Under the pieces are notes generated by a model, which did not search any database, was not told where the DNA came from, and saw only the letters and a list, made by a program, of their open reading frames with translations. The position numbers were made by a program, and so were the translations under genes. A stretch of 17,208 bases of DNA from Deinococcus sp. (GTDB taxonomy: Bacteria; Deinococcota; Deinococci; Deinococcales; Deinococcaceae), in assembly GCF_030523985.1 (NCBI RefSeq), contig NZ_JAUNHK010000040.1:1-17208 (forward strand). Reading direction: 5' to 3'. Shown in pieces: positions 1 to 6,971 of this stretch (its first letter is position 1; each line of letters opens with the position of its first letter).

Positions 1-89
1 AGAAGCTGCGGGCGGGCGAGCATCTGCCCCCCGAATTCACCCGCCCGGAAGTGGCGGAGGTGCTGCGCCGGGCGTATCAGCAGGGGTAA
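1..89 (+). CDS. 3' end of an unrecognised protein (partial)
   Basis: The window opens inside a reading frame (codons starting at position 3) that runs for 28 sense codons to a TAA at 87-89. The visible tail reads KLRAGEHLPPEFTRPEVAEV, then LRRAYQQG. Codons are GC-rich, as in the neighbouring genes, and a hairpin follows the stop, so this is probably the true end of a gene that begins outside the window. Too little is visible to name a family. The short charged C-terminal helix is uninformative. Confidence 0.6.
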   Translation, partial: KLRAGEHLPPEFTRPEVAEVLRRAYQQG

Positions 90-107
90 AACCAGTCATA
101 CGGCTTT

Positions 108-139
108 GAAAAATAGTTTGGGTATCCAAGCTATTTTTC
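108..139 (+). terminator. AT-rich stem-loop after the upstream gene, possible terminator
   Basis: The arm GAAAAATAG (108-116) is the reverse complement of CTATTTTTC (131-139), and the bases between continue the pairing almost to the centre (TTTGG with CCAAG, one G-U pair). The hairpin starts 19 nt after the TAA at 89. The T run at 133-137 lies inside the right arm rather than after it, so this is an atypical intrinsic terminator. The gap is convergent, so it may act on either strand. Confidence 0.45.
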
Positions 140-152
140 CGAACGAAGTGAG

Positions 153-243
153 GAGAAGAAAATACGGGACTGAACGGCGCGAAGGAGATGGCGGTGCTTT
201 TCCGGCATCTCCGAAGAACAGTTCAGTCCCGTATCACTTTCTC
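153..243. repeat. Long imperfect palindrome in the convergent gap
   Basis: This is a palindrome centred at about 198. The outer arms ATACGGGACTGAAC (162-175) and GTTCAGTCCCGTAT (221-234) are perfect complements. The inner arms GGAGATGGCGG (184-194) and CCGGCATCTCC (202-212) pair with one mismatch, and the outer purine-rich flank (153-158 with 238-243) also pairs. It is less GC-rich than the genes around it and reaches into the stop codon of the repressor gene. The architecture resembles the small dispersed intergenic repeats (MITE-like or SNR-like) known from Deinococcus genomes. Copy number cannot be seen from this window. Confidence 0.5.
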
Positions 244-994
244 AACTTGGCCCTCCACGGTGGGGGCCATTATTTTGGTCGAGCAGCAGCAGCCGCAGGG
301 CGCTGAGGTGGCGGTGCATTCGCCGGGCGGCGGCGTCTCCGTCACCGCTTTGCAGGGCGTCCACCACGCGGTCATGCACGCTGACCAGCTCGCGCCGCTG
401 CTCCAGGCTGGGCGGGCGGGTGGCGGCAGCCGAGTAGATCAGGTCAATCAGGGCATCCAGAAACAGCAAAAGGATGGGATTCTGCGCGGCCTGCGCGGTA
501 CGGCGCACGAAACCCAGGTTCAGGCGGGCCACCGCGTCGAAGCTGGCCTGTTCCAGATTAAGGGCGCGGTAGTCGTCGGCAATCTGGCGTAGCGCTTCCA
601 CGTCGTCCGGGGTGGCCCGGCTGGCGGCGAGTCGCGCACAGGTCACCGCCAGTTCCAGCCAGGCGTCCACCAACGCAGCAGGCTCCACGCCCGCCAGATG
701 CCGGAACGCCTCCACCGTGCGGCCCAGCGGGGCAATGGCAGGCTGACCGACCAGAATCCCGCCCCCCGGCCCCGTTTTGGTGCGAATCAGCCCTTCGTGT
801 TCCAGCGTGCGCAGCGCCTCGCGCACCCCGGCGCGGCTGATGCCCGTGATGGCCTGCAACTCCTTTTCGGAGCAGATGCGCTCGCCCGGCCCCAGGCCAC
901 GGCTGCGGATTTCGCGCTGAATGTGGGCCGTCACGATGTCGCTGGCGCGGGTTTTGGCGTGGCTCTCGGAGAAAGGGGACGGGATAACGGGCAC
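242..994 (-). CDS. GntR/FadR-family transcriptional regulator (FCD domain)
   Basis: This 250-residue protein is a likely repressor of the adjacent acyl-CoA operon. Residues about 14-82 form the winged helix: KELQAITGISRAGVREALRTLEHEGLI is the classic GntR recognition-helix region, followed by the wing GPGGGILVG. Residues about 100-238 form an all-helical FCD effector domain, with retained histidines H207 (SVHDRVVDAL) and H229 (MHRHL). The usual D-x-x-x-H metal pair in the first FCD motif appears as N159 and V163 (LNLGFVRRTAQAAQNP), so metal binding may be altered; an acyl-CoA or organic-acid ligand is inferred. The start is GTG at 994; no alternative start keeps the whole DNA-binding domain. 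It is divergent from the fatty-acid operon, with a shared palindromic operator between them, which points to autoregulation. Confidence 0.88.
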   Translation of the reverse strand: MPVIPSPFSESHAKTRASDIVTAHIQREIRSRGLGPGERICSEKELQAITGISRAGVREALRTLEHEGLIRTKTGPGGGILVGQPAIAPLGRTVEAFRHLAGVEPAALVDAWLELAVTCARLAASRATPDDVEALRQIADDYRALNLEQASFDAVARLNLGFVRRTAQAAQNPILLLFLDALIDLIYSAAATRPPSLEQRRELVSVHDRVVDALQSGDGDAAARRMHRHLSALRLLLLDQNNGPHRGGPS

Positions 995-1030
995 CTCCAG
1001 ACAACTATGGCAGCCAGACTCGGAAAGAAA

Positions 1031-1058
1031 TAGACAGGGGCGGATAATTGAGTATACT
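1031..1058 (+). promoter_or_regulatory. Promoter of the acyl-CoA operon
   Basis: TAGACA (1031-1036, one mismatch to TTGACA), a 16-bp spacer and TATACT (1053-1058) form a good sigma-70-type promoter about 60 bp before the ATG at 1119. The -10 hexamer lies inside the perfect palindrome at 1046-1063, so a repressor bound there would block it. Confidence 0.6.
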
Positions 1059-1063
1059 CAATT
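1046..1063. promoter_or_regulatory. 18-bp perfect palindromic operator for the GntR/FadR regulator
   Basis: AATTGAGTATACTCAATT is a perfect 18-bp palindrome in the 124-bp divergent gap between the repressor and the operon. Its GT-N2-AC core flanked by complementary half-sites is the type of site bound by GntR-family dimers. It overlaps both the rightward and the leftward predicted -10 hexamers, which suggests repression in both directions, relieved by an acyl-CoA-like ligand. Binding is inferred. Confidence 0.75.
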
Positions 1064-1079
1064 CATCTCACAACCCCAA
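1051..1079 (-). promoter_or_regulatory. Leftward promoter of the GntR/FadR regulator gene
   Basis: Because the operator is symmetric, the - strand also carries TATACT (complement of 1051-1056). At a 17-bp spacing there is TTGGGG (complement of 1074-1079), a weak -35. Initiation near 1045 would give a leader of about 50 nt before the GTG at 994. The two divergent promoters therefore overlap face to face on one operator. Confidence 0.45.
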
Positions 1080-1118
1080 TGCGCCAGCCCAGGCTGGTTT
1101 TTCTGGACAGGAGTCAGT

Positions 1119-2249
1119 ATGGATTTTCTACTCAGCGACGACGAGCGCCAGCTTCAGCAACTCGCCCGCCAATTTACGGGGCGCGAAATTATTCCGCACG
1201 CCGCCGAACTCGACCAGACCAAGGCTTTTCCGCAGGAGATTTACGAGAAAGCCCTCAAACTCGGCCTCCTCAACCTGACTGTCCCCGAGGAGTACGGCGG
1301 CGCGGGGCTGGGCTGCACCGCCCTGACCATCGTGACCGAGGAACTGTGCCGGGGCTGCGTGGGCGTGGGTGCGGCCCTCAGCATCAATTCGCTGGCGGCA
1401 GACGCGATTATTCACCACGGCAGCGAGGAGCAGAAACAGTGGGTCTTGCCCCGGCTGGTGGCGGGCGAACTGGCCTCCTACGCCGCCACCGAACCCGGCG
1501 CGGGCAGCGATGTGGCGGGCCTCCAGACGCGGGCCGTGCGCGACGGCGACGAATACGTGCTTTCGGGCAGCAAAACGTGGATCAGCAACGCCAACCGCGC
1601 CTCTTTCTTCGTGGTGTTTGCCCGCACGGGCGAGGCGGGGGCCAAGGGTCTGAGCGTCTTCATCGTGGAAAAAGGCACCCCTGGCCTGCGCGTGGGCGAG
1701 CCGCTGTCCAAGCTGGGGCAACGCTGCGCCCCCACCTGCGAGGTCTTTTTCGATGACTGCCGCATTCCGGCCTCGCAGCGCATCGGGGAAGAGGGGCAGG
1801 GCTTCCGCATCGCCATGGACGCCTTCGACCACTCGCGCCCGATGGTGGCGGCCTTCGGGGTGGGCGTGCATGCCCGCTGCCTGGAAGAAAGCCTCGCCTA
1901 CGCCCAGACCCGCCAGACGATGGGCCAGCCGATCATTCGCCACCAACTGATTGCCGCCAAACTCGCGGAGATGTCCACCAACCTCGAAGCCGCCCGGCTG
2001 CTGATGTACCGCGCCGCGTGGCTGGTGGATCACGGGCAGCGAAACACCCTCGCCGCCTCGCAGGCCAAGCTGTTTGCCGCCGAGAGCGTGATGGCGGCAG
2101 CCACCGAAGCCGTGCAGATTTTCGGCGGCATGGGCTACTCCACCGAGTACCCGGTGGAAAAACTCTTCCGCGACGCCAAGGTGCTGCAAATCTACGAGGG
2201 CACCAGCGAAATTCAGAAGATGGTGATTGCGCGAGAGTTGCAGCGGTAA
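1119..2249 (+). CDS. Acyl-CoA dehydrogenase (FAD-dependent)
   Basis: This 376-residue enzyme has the usual length for short/medium-chain or branched-chain acyl-CoA dehydrogenases. It catalyses alpha,beta-desaturation of an acyl-CoA, passing electrons to ETF in the cytoplasm. An N-terminal helical domain is followed by the signature YAATEPGAGSDVAGLQTRA, then GSKTWISNAN in the beta domain. The C-terminal domain carries FGGMGYSTEYPVEKLFRDAK and IYEGTSEIQ, whose glutamate (about E360) is at the catalytic-base position of the short-chain type. The ATG at 1119 is chosen because GGAG at 1109-1112 is correctly spaced and MDFLLSDDERQL matches the family N-terminus; the open frame further upstream crosses the promoter. 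It is the first gene of a four-gene operon. The chain length or branching of the substrate cannot be read from the sequence. Confidence 0.95.
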   Translation: MDFLLSDDERQLQQLARQFTGREIIPHAAELDQTKAFPQEIYEKALKLGLLNLTVPEEYGGAGLGCTALTIVTEELCRGCVGVGAALSINSLAADAIIHHGSEEQKQWVLPRLVAGELASYAATEPGAGSDVAGLQTRAVRDGDEYVLSGSKTWISNANRASFFVVFARTGEAGAKGLSVFIVEKGTPGLRVGEPLSKLGQRCAPTCEVFFDDCRIPASQRIGEEGQGFRIAMDAFDHSRPMVAAFGVGVHARCLEESLAYAQTRQTMGQPIIRHQLIAAKLAEMSTNLEAARLLMYRAAWLVDHGQRNTLAASQAKLFAAESVMAAATEAVQIFGGMGYSTEYPVEKLFRDAKVLQIYEGTSEIQKMVIARELQR

Positions 2250-2282
2250 GAACGAAATCTACGTGGAATCGGAGGAAAAACC

Positions 2283-3044
2283 ATGAACCTGACAGGCAAA
2301 ACCATTCTGATTACGGGCGGGGCTTCGGGGCTGGGCGAGGGCACGGCCCGCATGGTGGCGGCAGGCGGCGGAAAACCCGTGCTGCTCGACCTGAACGCGG
2401 AAGCAGGCGAAGCACTGGCGCAGGAACTCGGCGGGCTGTTCGTGAAGGCCGATGTGAGCAGTGAAGGGGACGTGCAAGCGGCGATTGCAGCGGCTCAGGC
2501 GAAGTTCGGGGGGATTCACGGGGTGGTCAACTGCGCCGGGGTCGCCCCTGCCGTCACCACCGCCGGCAAGCGCGGCCCACACCCGCTGGACGTGTTCGAG
2601 CGCACCATCCGTATCAACCTGATTGGGACGTTCAACGTGATTCGCCTCGCGGCCCAGGCCATGCTGGACAACGAACCCGGCGAAAGCGGCGAACGCGGCG
2701 TGATCGTGAATACGGCGTCGGTGGCGGCCTATGACGGGCAAATCGGGCAGGCGGCGTACTCGGCCAGCAAGGGCGGCGTGGTGGGCATGACCCTGCCGAT
2801 TGCGCGTGACCTGGCCCGCAGTGGCATTCGCGTGATGACCATCGCCCCCGGCATCTTCGAGACGCCCATGCTGCGCGGGCTGCCGCAGGAAGCGCAGGAC
2901 TCGCTGGGCACGCAGGTGCCGTTTCCCAGTCGGCTGGGCCGCGCCGAGGAATACGCCGCGCTGGTGCGCCACATCTTCGAAAACCAGATGCTGAACGGCG
3001 AAACCATCCGCCTCGACGGTGCGATCAGGATGGCCCCCAGATGA
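2283..3044 (+). CDS. SDR-family 3-hydroxyacyl-CoA dehydrogenase (HSD10-like)
   Basis: This is a 253-residue classical short-chain dehydrogenase/reductase. TGGASGLGEG (11-20) is the Rossmann glycine motif, and D36 at the end of the second strand favours NAD over NADP. NCAG (83-86), N112, S146, Y159 and K163 (YSASK) complete the catalytic set. The family resembles type-2 3-hydroxyacyl-CoA dehydrogenase (17-beta-HSD10), which oxidises 3-hydroxyacyl-CoA or 2-methyl-3-hydroxybutyryl-CoA. GGAGG at 2271-2275 lies 7 nt before the ATG. Its stop codon overlaps the next start (ATGA, 3041-3044), so translation is probably coupled. Position between an acyl-CoA dehydrogenase and a thiolase supports the beta-oxidation role. 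The substrate assignment is inferred, since SDR enzymes vary widely. Confidence 0.88.
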   Translation: MNLTGKTILITGGASGLGEGTARMVAAGGGKPVLLDLNAEAGEALAQELGGLFVKADVSSEGDVQAAIAAAQAKFGGIHGVVNCAGVAPAVTTAGKRGPHPLDVFERTIRINLIGTFNVIRLAAQAMLDNEPGESGERGVIVNTASVAAYDGQIGQAAYSASKGGVVGMTLPIARDLARSGIRVMTIAPGIFETPMLRGLPQEAQDSLGTQVPFPSRLGRAEEYAALVRHIFENQMLNGETIRLDGAIRMAPR

Positions 3045-4609
3045 GCGGCGCGGTGAATTTCGCGGCCCACCCGGCCCGGCGCGACACGCTGGCCGACGCC
3101 CTGCACCGCTCGGTGCGGCGGCAACCGCACAAGCTGGCGCTGACCTTCGCGGGCCGCGAGTGGACGTTTGAGGCGCTGGACAGGGCCGCCAACCGCGTGG
3201 CCCACGCCCTGCTGGACGCTGGCTTGCAAAAGGGTGAGCGCGTGCTGGCCTTCGGGCAAAACAGCGACGCCTACGTGCTGCTGTGGCTGGCGTGTAACCG
3301 CGCCGGGCTGGTACATGTGCCCGTGAATTACGCGCTGCGCCGCACCGAACTGGCCTACCTCGCCGAGCAGTCGGGGGCCAGCGCCGCCTTTGCCGACCCC
3401 ACGCTGCTGCCGCACCTGCAAGACGCCCTGCCGGGTGGTCATGCCCTGAAACTTCTGGGCACCTTTTACGGCAGCCACCACAACGACCTGCTCGGCTGGG
3501 CGCAGGACGACCTGCAAAAATCCGACGCGCCCGACGTCGAACTCTCGGGCGACGACCTCGCGCAACTGCTGTACACCTCCGGCACCACGGCGCTGCCCAA
3601 AGGCGCGATGATGACGCACGGCGCGCTTCACGCCCACTACCAGAGCTGTCTGCACGAACTGAACTTGCGCGGCGACGACGTGTCTCTGGCTGCCTTGCCC
3701 CTGTACCACTCGGCGCAGATGCACGTCTTCCTGATGACGGGCCTGCTGACGGGTTCCACCTGCCACCTCGTCACGGCCCCCGCGCCCGACACGGTGCTGC
3801 CGCTGCTGCGTGAAAAGGGCATCACGTCCTTTTTCGCGCCGCCTACCGTCTGGCTCAGTCTGCTGCGCCACCCCGACTTCGGGCGCGGCCTGGACAGGCT
3901 CAGCAAGCTGTACTACGGCGCGTCCATCATGCCCACGCCCGTGCTGCTGGACATCATGGCGGCGCTGCCCCACGCGGGCTTTTACAACTGCTACGGCCAG
4001 AGCGAACTCGGGCCTCTGGTCAGCGTGCTGCAACCCGAAGACCATGCCGAGCGCCCCGCCTCTGCGGGCAAGCCCGTGCTGAACGTGCAGACCCGCGTGG
4101 TCACGCCCGAGATGCAAGACTGCGCCCCCGGCGAACTGGGCGAAATCGTTCACCGCTCGCCACAACTGCTGGTCGGGTACTGGGACAAGCCTGAAGAAAC
4201 CGCCGAAGCCTTTGCCGGGGGCTGGTTTCATTCCGGCGACCTCGGCTATCTGGATGAAGGCGGCTACCTGTATGTGGTCGACCGCGTGAAAGACGTGATT
4301 AACACGGGCGGCGTGCTGGTGGCGGGGCGCGAGGTGGAAGAAGCCCTCTACACCCACCCCGCCGTGAGCGAGGTCGCCGTGATTGCCCTGCCCGACGACC
4401 ACTGGATAGAAGCCGTGACCGCCGTGGTGGTGGTCAGAGCAGGTGAAACGGTCAGCGCCGACGACCTGCGCGCCCATGCCAAAGCTAATCTCGCACCTTT
4501 CAAGGTGCCCAAAGCCATCTATTTTGTAGAGCAGTTGCCGCGCAACACCGCCGGAAAAATCCTCAAGCGCGAGTTGCGTGAGCGTTTCGCCCACCAACCC
4601 AGGGAGTAA
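3041..4609 (+). CDS. AMP-forming acyl-CoA synthetase (fatty-acid-CoA ligase)
   Basis: This 522-residue ANL-superfamily enzyme activates a carboxylic acid with ATP and CoA through an acyl-adenylate. The P-loop YTSGTTALPKGAMMTH lies at about 180-195. NCYGQSELGP is the A5 motif that contacts adenine, WFHSGDLGYLDEGGYLYVVDR carries the A7 aspartate and hinge, DVINTGGVLVAGREVEEALY is the A8 region, and the A10 lysine is about K506 in PRNTAGKILKREL. All core motifs are intact. The start overlaps the preceding stop by 4 bp. As the activating enzyme of the operon, it supplies acyl-CoA to the dehydrogenase. Length and motifs fit a medium or short fatty acyl-CoA ligase, but the exact acid is unknown. 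Confidence 0.93.
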   Translation: MSGAVNFAAHPARRDTLADALHRSVRRQPHKLALTFAGREWTFEALDRAANRVAHALLDAGLQKGERVLAFGQNSDAYVLLWLACNRAGLVHVPVNYALRRTELAYLAEQSGASAAFADPTLLPHLQDALPGGHALKLLGTFYGSHHNDLLGWAQDDLQKSDAPDVELSGDDLAQLLYTSGTTALPKGAMMTHGALHAHYQSCLHELNLRGDDVSLAALPLYHSAQMHVFLMTGLLTGSTCHLVTAPAPDTVLPLLREKGITSFFAPPTVWLSLLRHPDFGRGLDRLSKLYYGASIMPTPVLLDIMAALPHAGFYNCYGQSELGPLVSVLQPEDHAERPASAGKPVLNVQTRVVTPEMQDCAPGELGEIVHRSPQLLVGYWDKPEETAEAFAGGWFHSGDLGYLDEGGYLYVVDRVKDVINTGGVLVAGREVEEALYTHPAVSEVAVIALPDDHWIEAVTAVVVVRAGETVSADDLRAHAKANLAPFKVPKAIYFVEQLPRNTAGKILKRELRERFAHQPRE

Positions 4610-4612
4610 GTC

Positions 4613-5761
4613 ATGAAAGAAGCCGTCATCCTCGAAGCCGTCCGCACGCCTTACGGCAAACGCGGCGGAGCCTATCGCGAAACGCGCCCCGATGCGCTGC
4701 TGGCCCACGCGCTCACGGGTCTGGTGGGTCGCGCCGGAATCGACCCCGCCAAAATCGAAGACGTGATTACCGGAACCGTGACCCAGACCGCCGAGCAGGG
4801 GGCCAACATCGGCAGGCTGGCGGTGTTGCTGGCCGGGTTCCCAGCCGAAGTGCCCGCCGTGAGCCTCAACCGCATGTGCGGCAGCGGGCAGCAGGCCATC
4901 CACTTCGCCTCGCAGGGCATAGACGCGGGCGACCTGAACTACGCCATCGGCTGCGGCGTGGAAAACATGACCCGTGTGGGCATGTTCAGCGACATCGGCG
5001 GCGGCTTCGAGCGCCTCAACCCCGACCTGCTCGCCAAGGTTGACCTCATCCACCAGGGCGAAAGCGCCGAGCGCATTGCCGACAAATGGGGCCTGAGCCG
5101 CGAAACGCTGGACGCCTTCGCCGTCGAGAGCCACCGCCGCGCCTTCCAGAACCGCCACCTCTACCGCGAATTGCTGCCCACGCCGGGCCTGGACGCCGAG
5201 GGGCAGGCCATCACCCTCGAATACGACGAGGGCGTGCGCGAAGCGGTTGACCCCGCCAAAATGGCGACCCTGAAAACCCCCTTCCGCGAAACGGGCGTGG
5301 TCACAGCGGGCAACGCCAGCCAGATCAGCGACGGAGCCGCCGCCGTGCTGGTGGGCCGCCGCGACGTGGCCCTAGCCGATGGCCTGCGCCCCCGCGCTCG
5401 CTTCCGTGCCCGCGTGGCGGTGGGTGATGACCCCACCATGCAACTCACGGGTGTGATTCCGGCCACCCGCAAGGCCCTGGAAAAAGCCGGGCTGAGCATG
5501 GCGGACATCGACTGGTTCGAGATCAACGAGGCGTTTGCCAGCGTGGCCGTGTCGTGGATGCACGAACTGAAGGCCGACCCCGCCAAAGTGAACCCCTGGG
5601 GCGGAGCCATTGCCCACGGTCACCCGCTGGGTGGCAGCGGCGCGGGACTGATGGCGAAGATGCTGACCGGACTGGAAGCGACGGGCGGCACCTTCGGCCT
5701 GCAAACCATGTGCATCGGTCACGGCATGGCGACGGCGACGATTATCGAGCGGCTGGAATAA
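4613..5761 (+). CDS. Acetyl-CoA C-acyltransferase (thiolase)
   Basis: This 382-residue thiolase releases acetyl-CoA (or propionyl-CoA) from a 3-ketoacyl-CoA by CoA-dependent cleavage, the last step of a beta-oxidation turn. The nucleophile is C89 in SLNRMCGSGQQAIH. H337 lies in GGAIAHGHPLGGSGAG, and the acid/base cysteine C367 is in MCIGHGMATA, where most thiolases have CIGGGQG. NEAFA, the fourth conserved block, is also present. A GGGAG ribosome site lies in the last codons of the synthetase, and the ATG comes 3 nt after that stop, so the genes are cotranscribed. It ends 17 bp from the convergent M20 gene; the gap holds only a 5-bp GAGCG/CGCTC stem and no T tract. Confidence 0.95.
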   Translation: MKEAVILEAVRTPYGKRGGAYRETRPDALLAHALTGLVGRAGIDPAKIEDVITGTVTQTAEQGANIGRLAVLLAGFPAEVPAVSLNRMCGSGQQAIHFASQGIDAGDLNYAIGCGVENMTRVGMFSDIGGGFERLNPDLLAKVDLIHQGESAERIADKWGLSRETLDAFAVESHRRAFQNRHLYRELLPTPGLDAEGQAITLEYDEGVREAVDPAKMATLKTPFRETGVVTAGNASQISDGAAAVLVGRRDVALADGLRPRARFRARVAVGDDPTMQLTGVIPATRKALEKAGLSMADIDWFEINEAFASVAVSWMHELKADPAKVNPWGGAIAHGHPLGGSGAGLMAKMLTGLEATGGTFGLQTMCIGHGMATATIIERLE

Positions 5762-5778
5762 GGAAGAGCGGGCGGCGC

Positions 5779-6864
5779 TCAGGCCAGCGGCGTCCCCTGA
5801 TACAGCGTCACCAGTCTCTTGAGCGCCCGCAGACCCGGCCCCAGGCTGCGCTTGTCCACCCATTCGTCTTCGCGGTGGGCGTTGCCGCCCCGGTACACGC
5901 CGAAGGCCAGTGCCGGGAGTGCCGAGGGCGCTGCGGCGTTGGCGTCGGTGCTGCTGGCGGCGATTCGCAGGTCCACGCGTACCTCGCGGGCCGCTTCGTG
6001 GGCCATGCCGAGCAGCGCCCCGGAGTGCAGGTTGCCGCCGGGACGGTCGCCCACCCGCTCCACCCGCAGGTTGACGCCGACTTCGCGGGCGGCGCGGTGC
6101 AGCACGTCCTGGGCCCGGCTGTCGAGGTCGGCCAGCAGCGCGGCGTCCAGCGAACGCAGGTCGAGCAGCAGTTCGGCCTGACCCGCAATCGAATTGACGC
6201 TGTTGCCGCCCGACGCCAGACCGACATTGAGCGTGGTGCGCGGCTGCGTGGGCAGGTGCAGCGCGTACAGCCCCGTGACCGCCCGGCCCAGGGCGTGCAG
6301 GGCACTGGGAGCCTGGTCGCCCCACGAATGGCCCCCCGGCCCCAGGAATTGCGCCCGGTAGCGCCTCACGCCGACCGCCTGGGTCACCGCCACGCCCAGA
6401 TAGCCGTCCACAGCGATAAACGCGCCGAGCTGCTCCCGGTGCGTGGCAATCAGATGTTTGGCTCCGCGCAGGTCGCCCAGACCTTCCTCGCCCACGTTGG
6501 CCGCGACCCACAGCGGGCGGCGCAGGGTGGGCGGCTGGCTGGCGAAGTCGCGCAGCATGGCAGTCACGACGGCGAGGCTGGCGCTGTTGTCGCCCACACC
6601 CGGCCCGGTCAGGCGCTGGCCTTCCTCGCGCACCGTCACGTCGGTCTGCGGCCCGAACACGGTGTCGAGGTGCGCGGCGAGCAGCAGCGCGGGGCGGCCC
6701 TCGGTGCCGGGCGGTGTCAGGCGGGTCAGCACGTTGCCGACGCTGTCGCGCTCGGTGGAGTAGCCCAGTTCCGTCCAGAGGGCGGACATCAATTCGGCCC
6801 TTTTCTCCTCCTGAAAGGTCGGGGCGGGCGTCTGCGCGATACGCGTCAGGTACGAAAGAGGCAT
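5779..6864 (-). CDS. M20-family zinc metallohydrolase (peptidase/deacylase)
   Basis: This 361-residue cytoplasmic hydrolase of the M20/M25/M40 group has a full co-catalytic metal site. H65 and D67 are in AAHLDTV, D92 in GPGVGDNSAS, E126 (general base) and E127 in GEEGLGD, D153 in AVDGY, and H330 in GGNAHREDEWV. The dimerisation (lid) domain spans about 165-275 and includes H179 (GPGGHSWGD). The SSTDANA segment (304-310) is typical of dipeptidase/PepT-like members. Related enzymes include PepT, CPG2, ArgE/DapE and LysK, and the sequence does not decide the substrate. It is transcribed toward the thiolase operon. A TAGAAT hexamer 9 nt before the ATG suggests a (near-)leaderless transcript, separated from trmFO by that gene's terminator. 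Confidence 0.88.
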   Translation of the reverse strand: MPLSYLTRIAQTPAPTFQEEKRAELMSALWTELGYSTERDSVGNVLTRLTPPGTEGRPALLLAAHLDTVFGPQTDVTVREEGQRLTGPGVGDNSASLAVVTAMLRDFASQPPTLRRPLWVAANVGEEGLGDLRGAKHLIATHREQLGAFIAVDGYLGVAVTQAVGVRRYRAQFLGPGGHSWGDQAPSALHALGRAVTGLYALHLPTQPRTTLNVGLASGGNSVNSIAGQAELLLDLRSLDAALLADLDSRAQDVLHRAAREVGVNLRVERVGDRPGGNLHSGALLGMAHEAAREVRVDLRIAASSTDANAAAPSALPALAFGVYRGGNAHREDEWVDKRSLGPGLRALKRLVTLYQGTPLA

Positions 6865-6873
6865 GCGCGGGCC

Positions 6874-6879
6874 ATTCTA
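6874..6879 (-). promoter_or_regulatory. -10 hexamer of the M20 gene, leaderless type
   Basis: TAGAAT on the - strand ends 9 nt before the ATG. No Shine-Dalgarno sequence lies between, and no good -35 is visible. The terminator of trmFO lies just upstream (6911-6951), so this gene needs its own promoter. Confidence 0.45.
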
Positions 6880-6910
6880 CGGCGACGGCGCTCGTGGGGC
6901 GGCATGGGGT

Positions 6911-6951
6911 AAAAAGCAGAACACCCCTTCCGCGCGAAAAGGGTGTCCTGC
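6911..6951 (-). terminator. Intrinsic terminator of trmFO
   Basis: On the - strand, the arms GCAG-x-ACACCC (6916-6926) and GGGTGT-x-CTGC (6941-6951) pair with one symmetric mismatch. A partial AA/TT extension continues toward a GC-rich loop. The stem is followed immediately by five Ts (AAAAA at 6911-6915 on the + strand). It begins 21 nt after the trmFO stop, giving a textbook Rho-independent terminator. Confidence 0.85.
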
Positions 6952-6971
6952 ACGATATTCCGGAAAGCTGC

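Noticed and set aside
921..1118. Upstream extension of the acyl-CoA dehydrogenase frame
   Set aside because: It would span the promoter and operator and overlap the divergent repressor gene. The ATG at 1119 has a proper ribosome site and the family N-terminus.
1128..2189. A 353-codon - strand frame opposite the acyl-CoA dehydrogenase
   Set aside because: Shadow of the dehydrogenase gene: skewed composition, no recognisable domain, no ribosome site.
2729..5158. An 809-codon open frame on the - strand opposite the acyl-CoA operon
   Set aside because: It is His/Gly/Val-rich with no family motif and lies wholly opposite genes with intact active-site motifs. Long antisense frames are expected in DNA with GC-rich third positions.
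5762..5778. Terminator between the thiolase and M20 genes
   Set aside because: There is only a 5-bp GAGCG/CGCTC stem without a T tract in a 17-bp gap, too weak to list.
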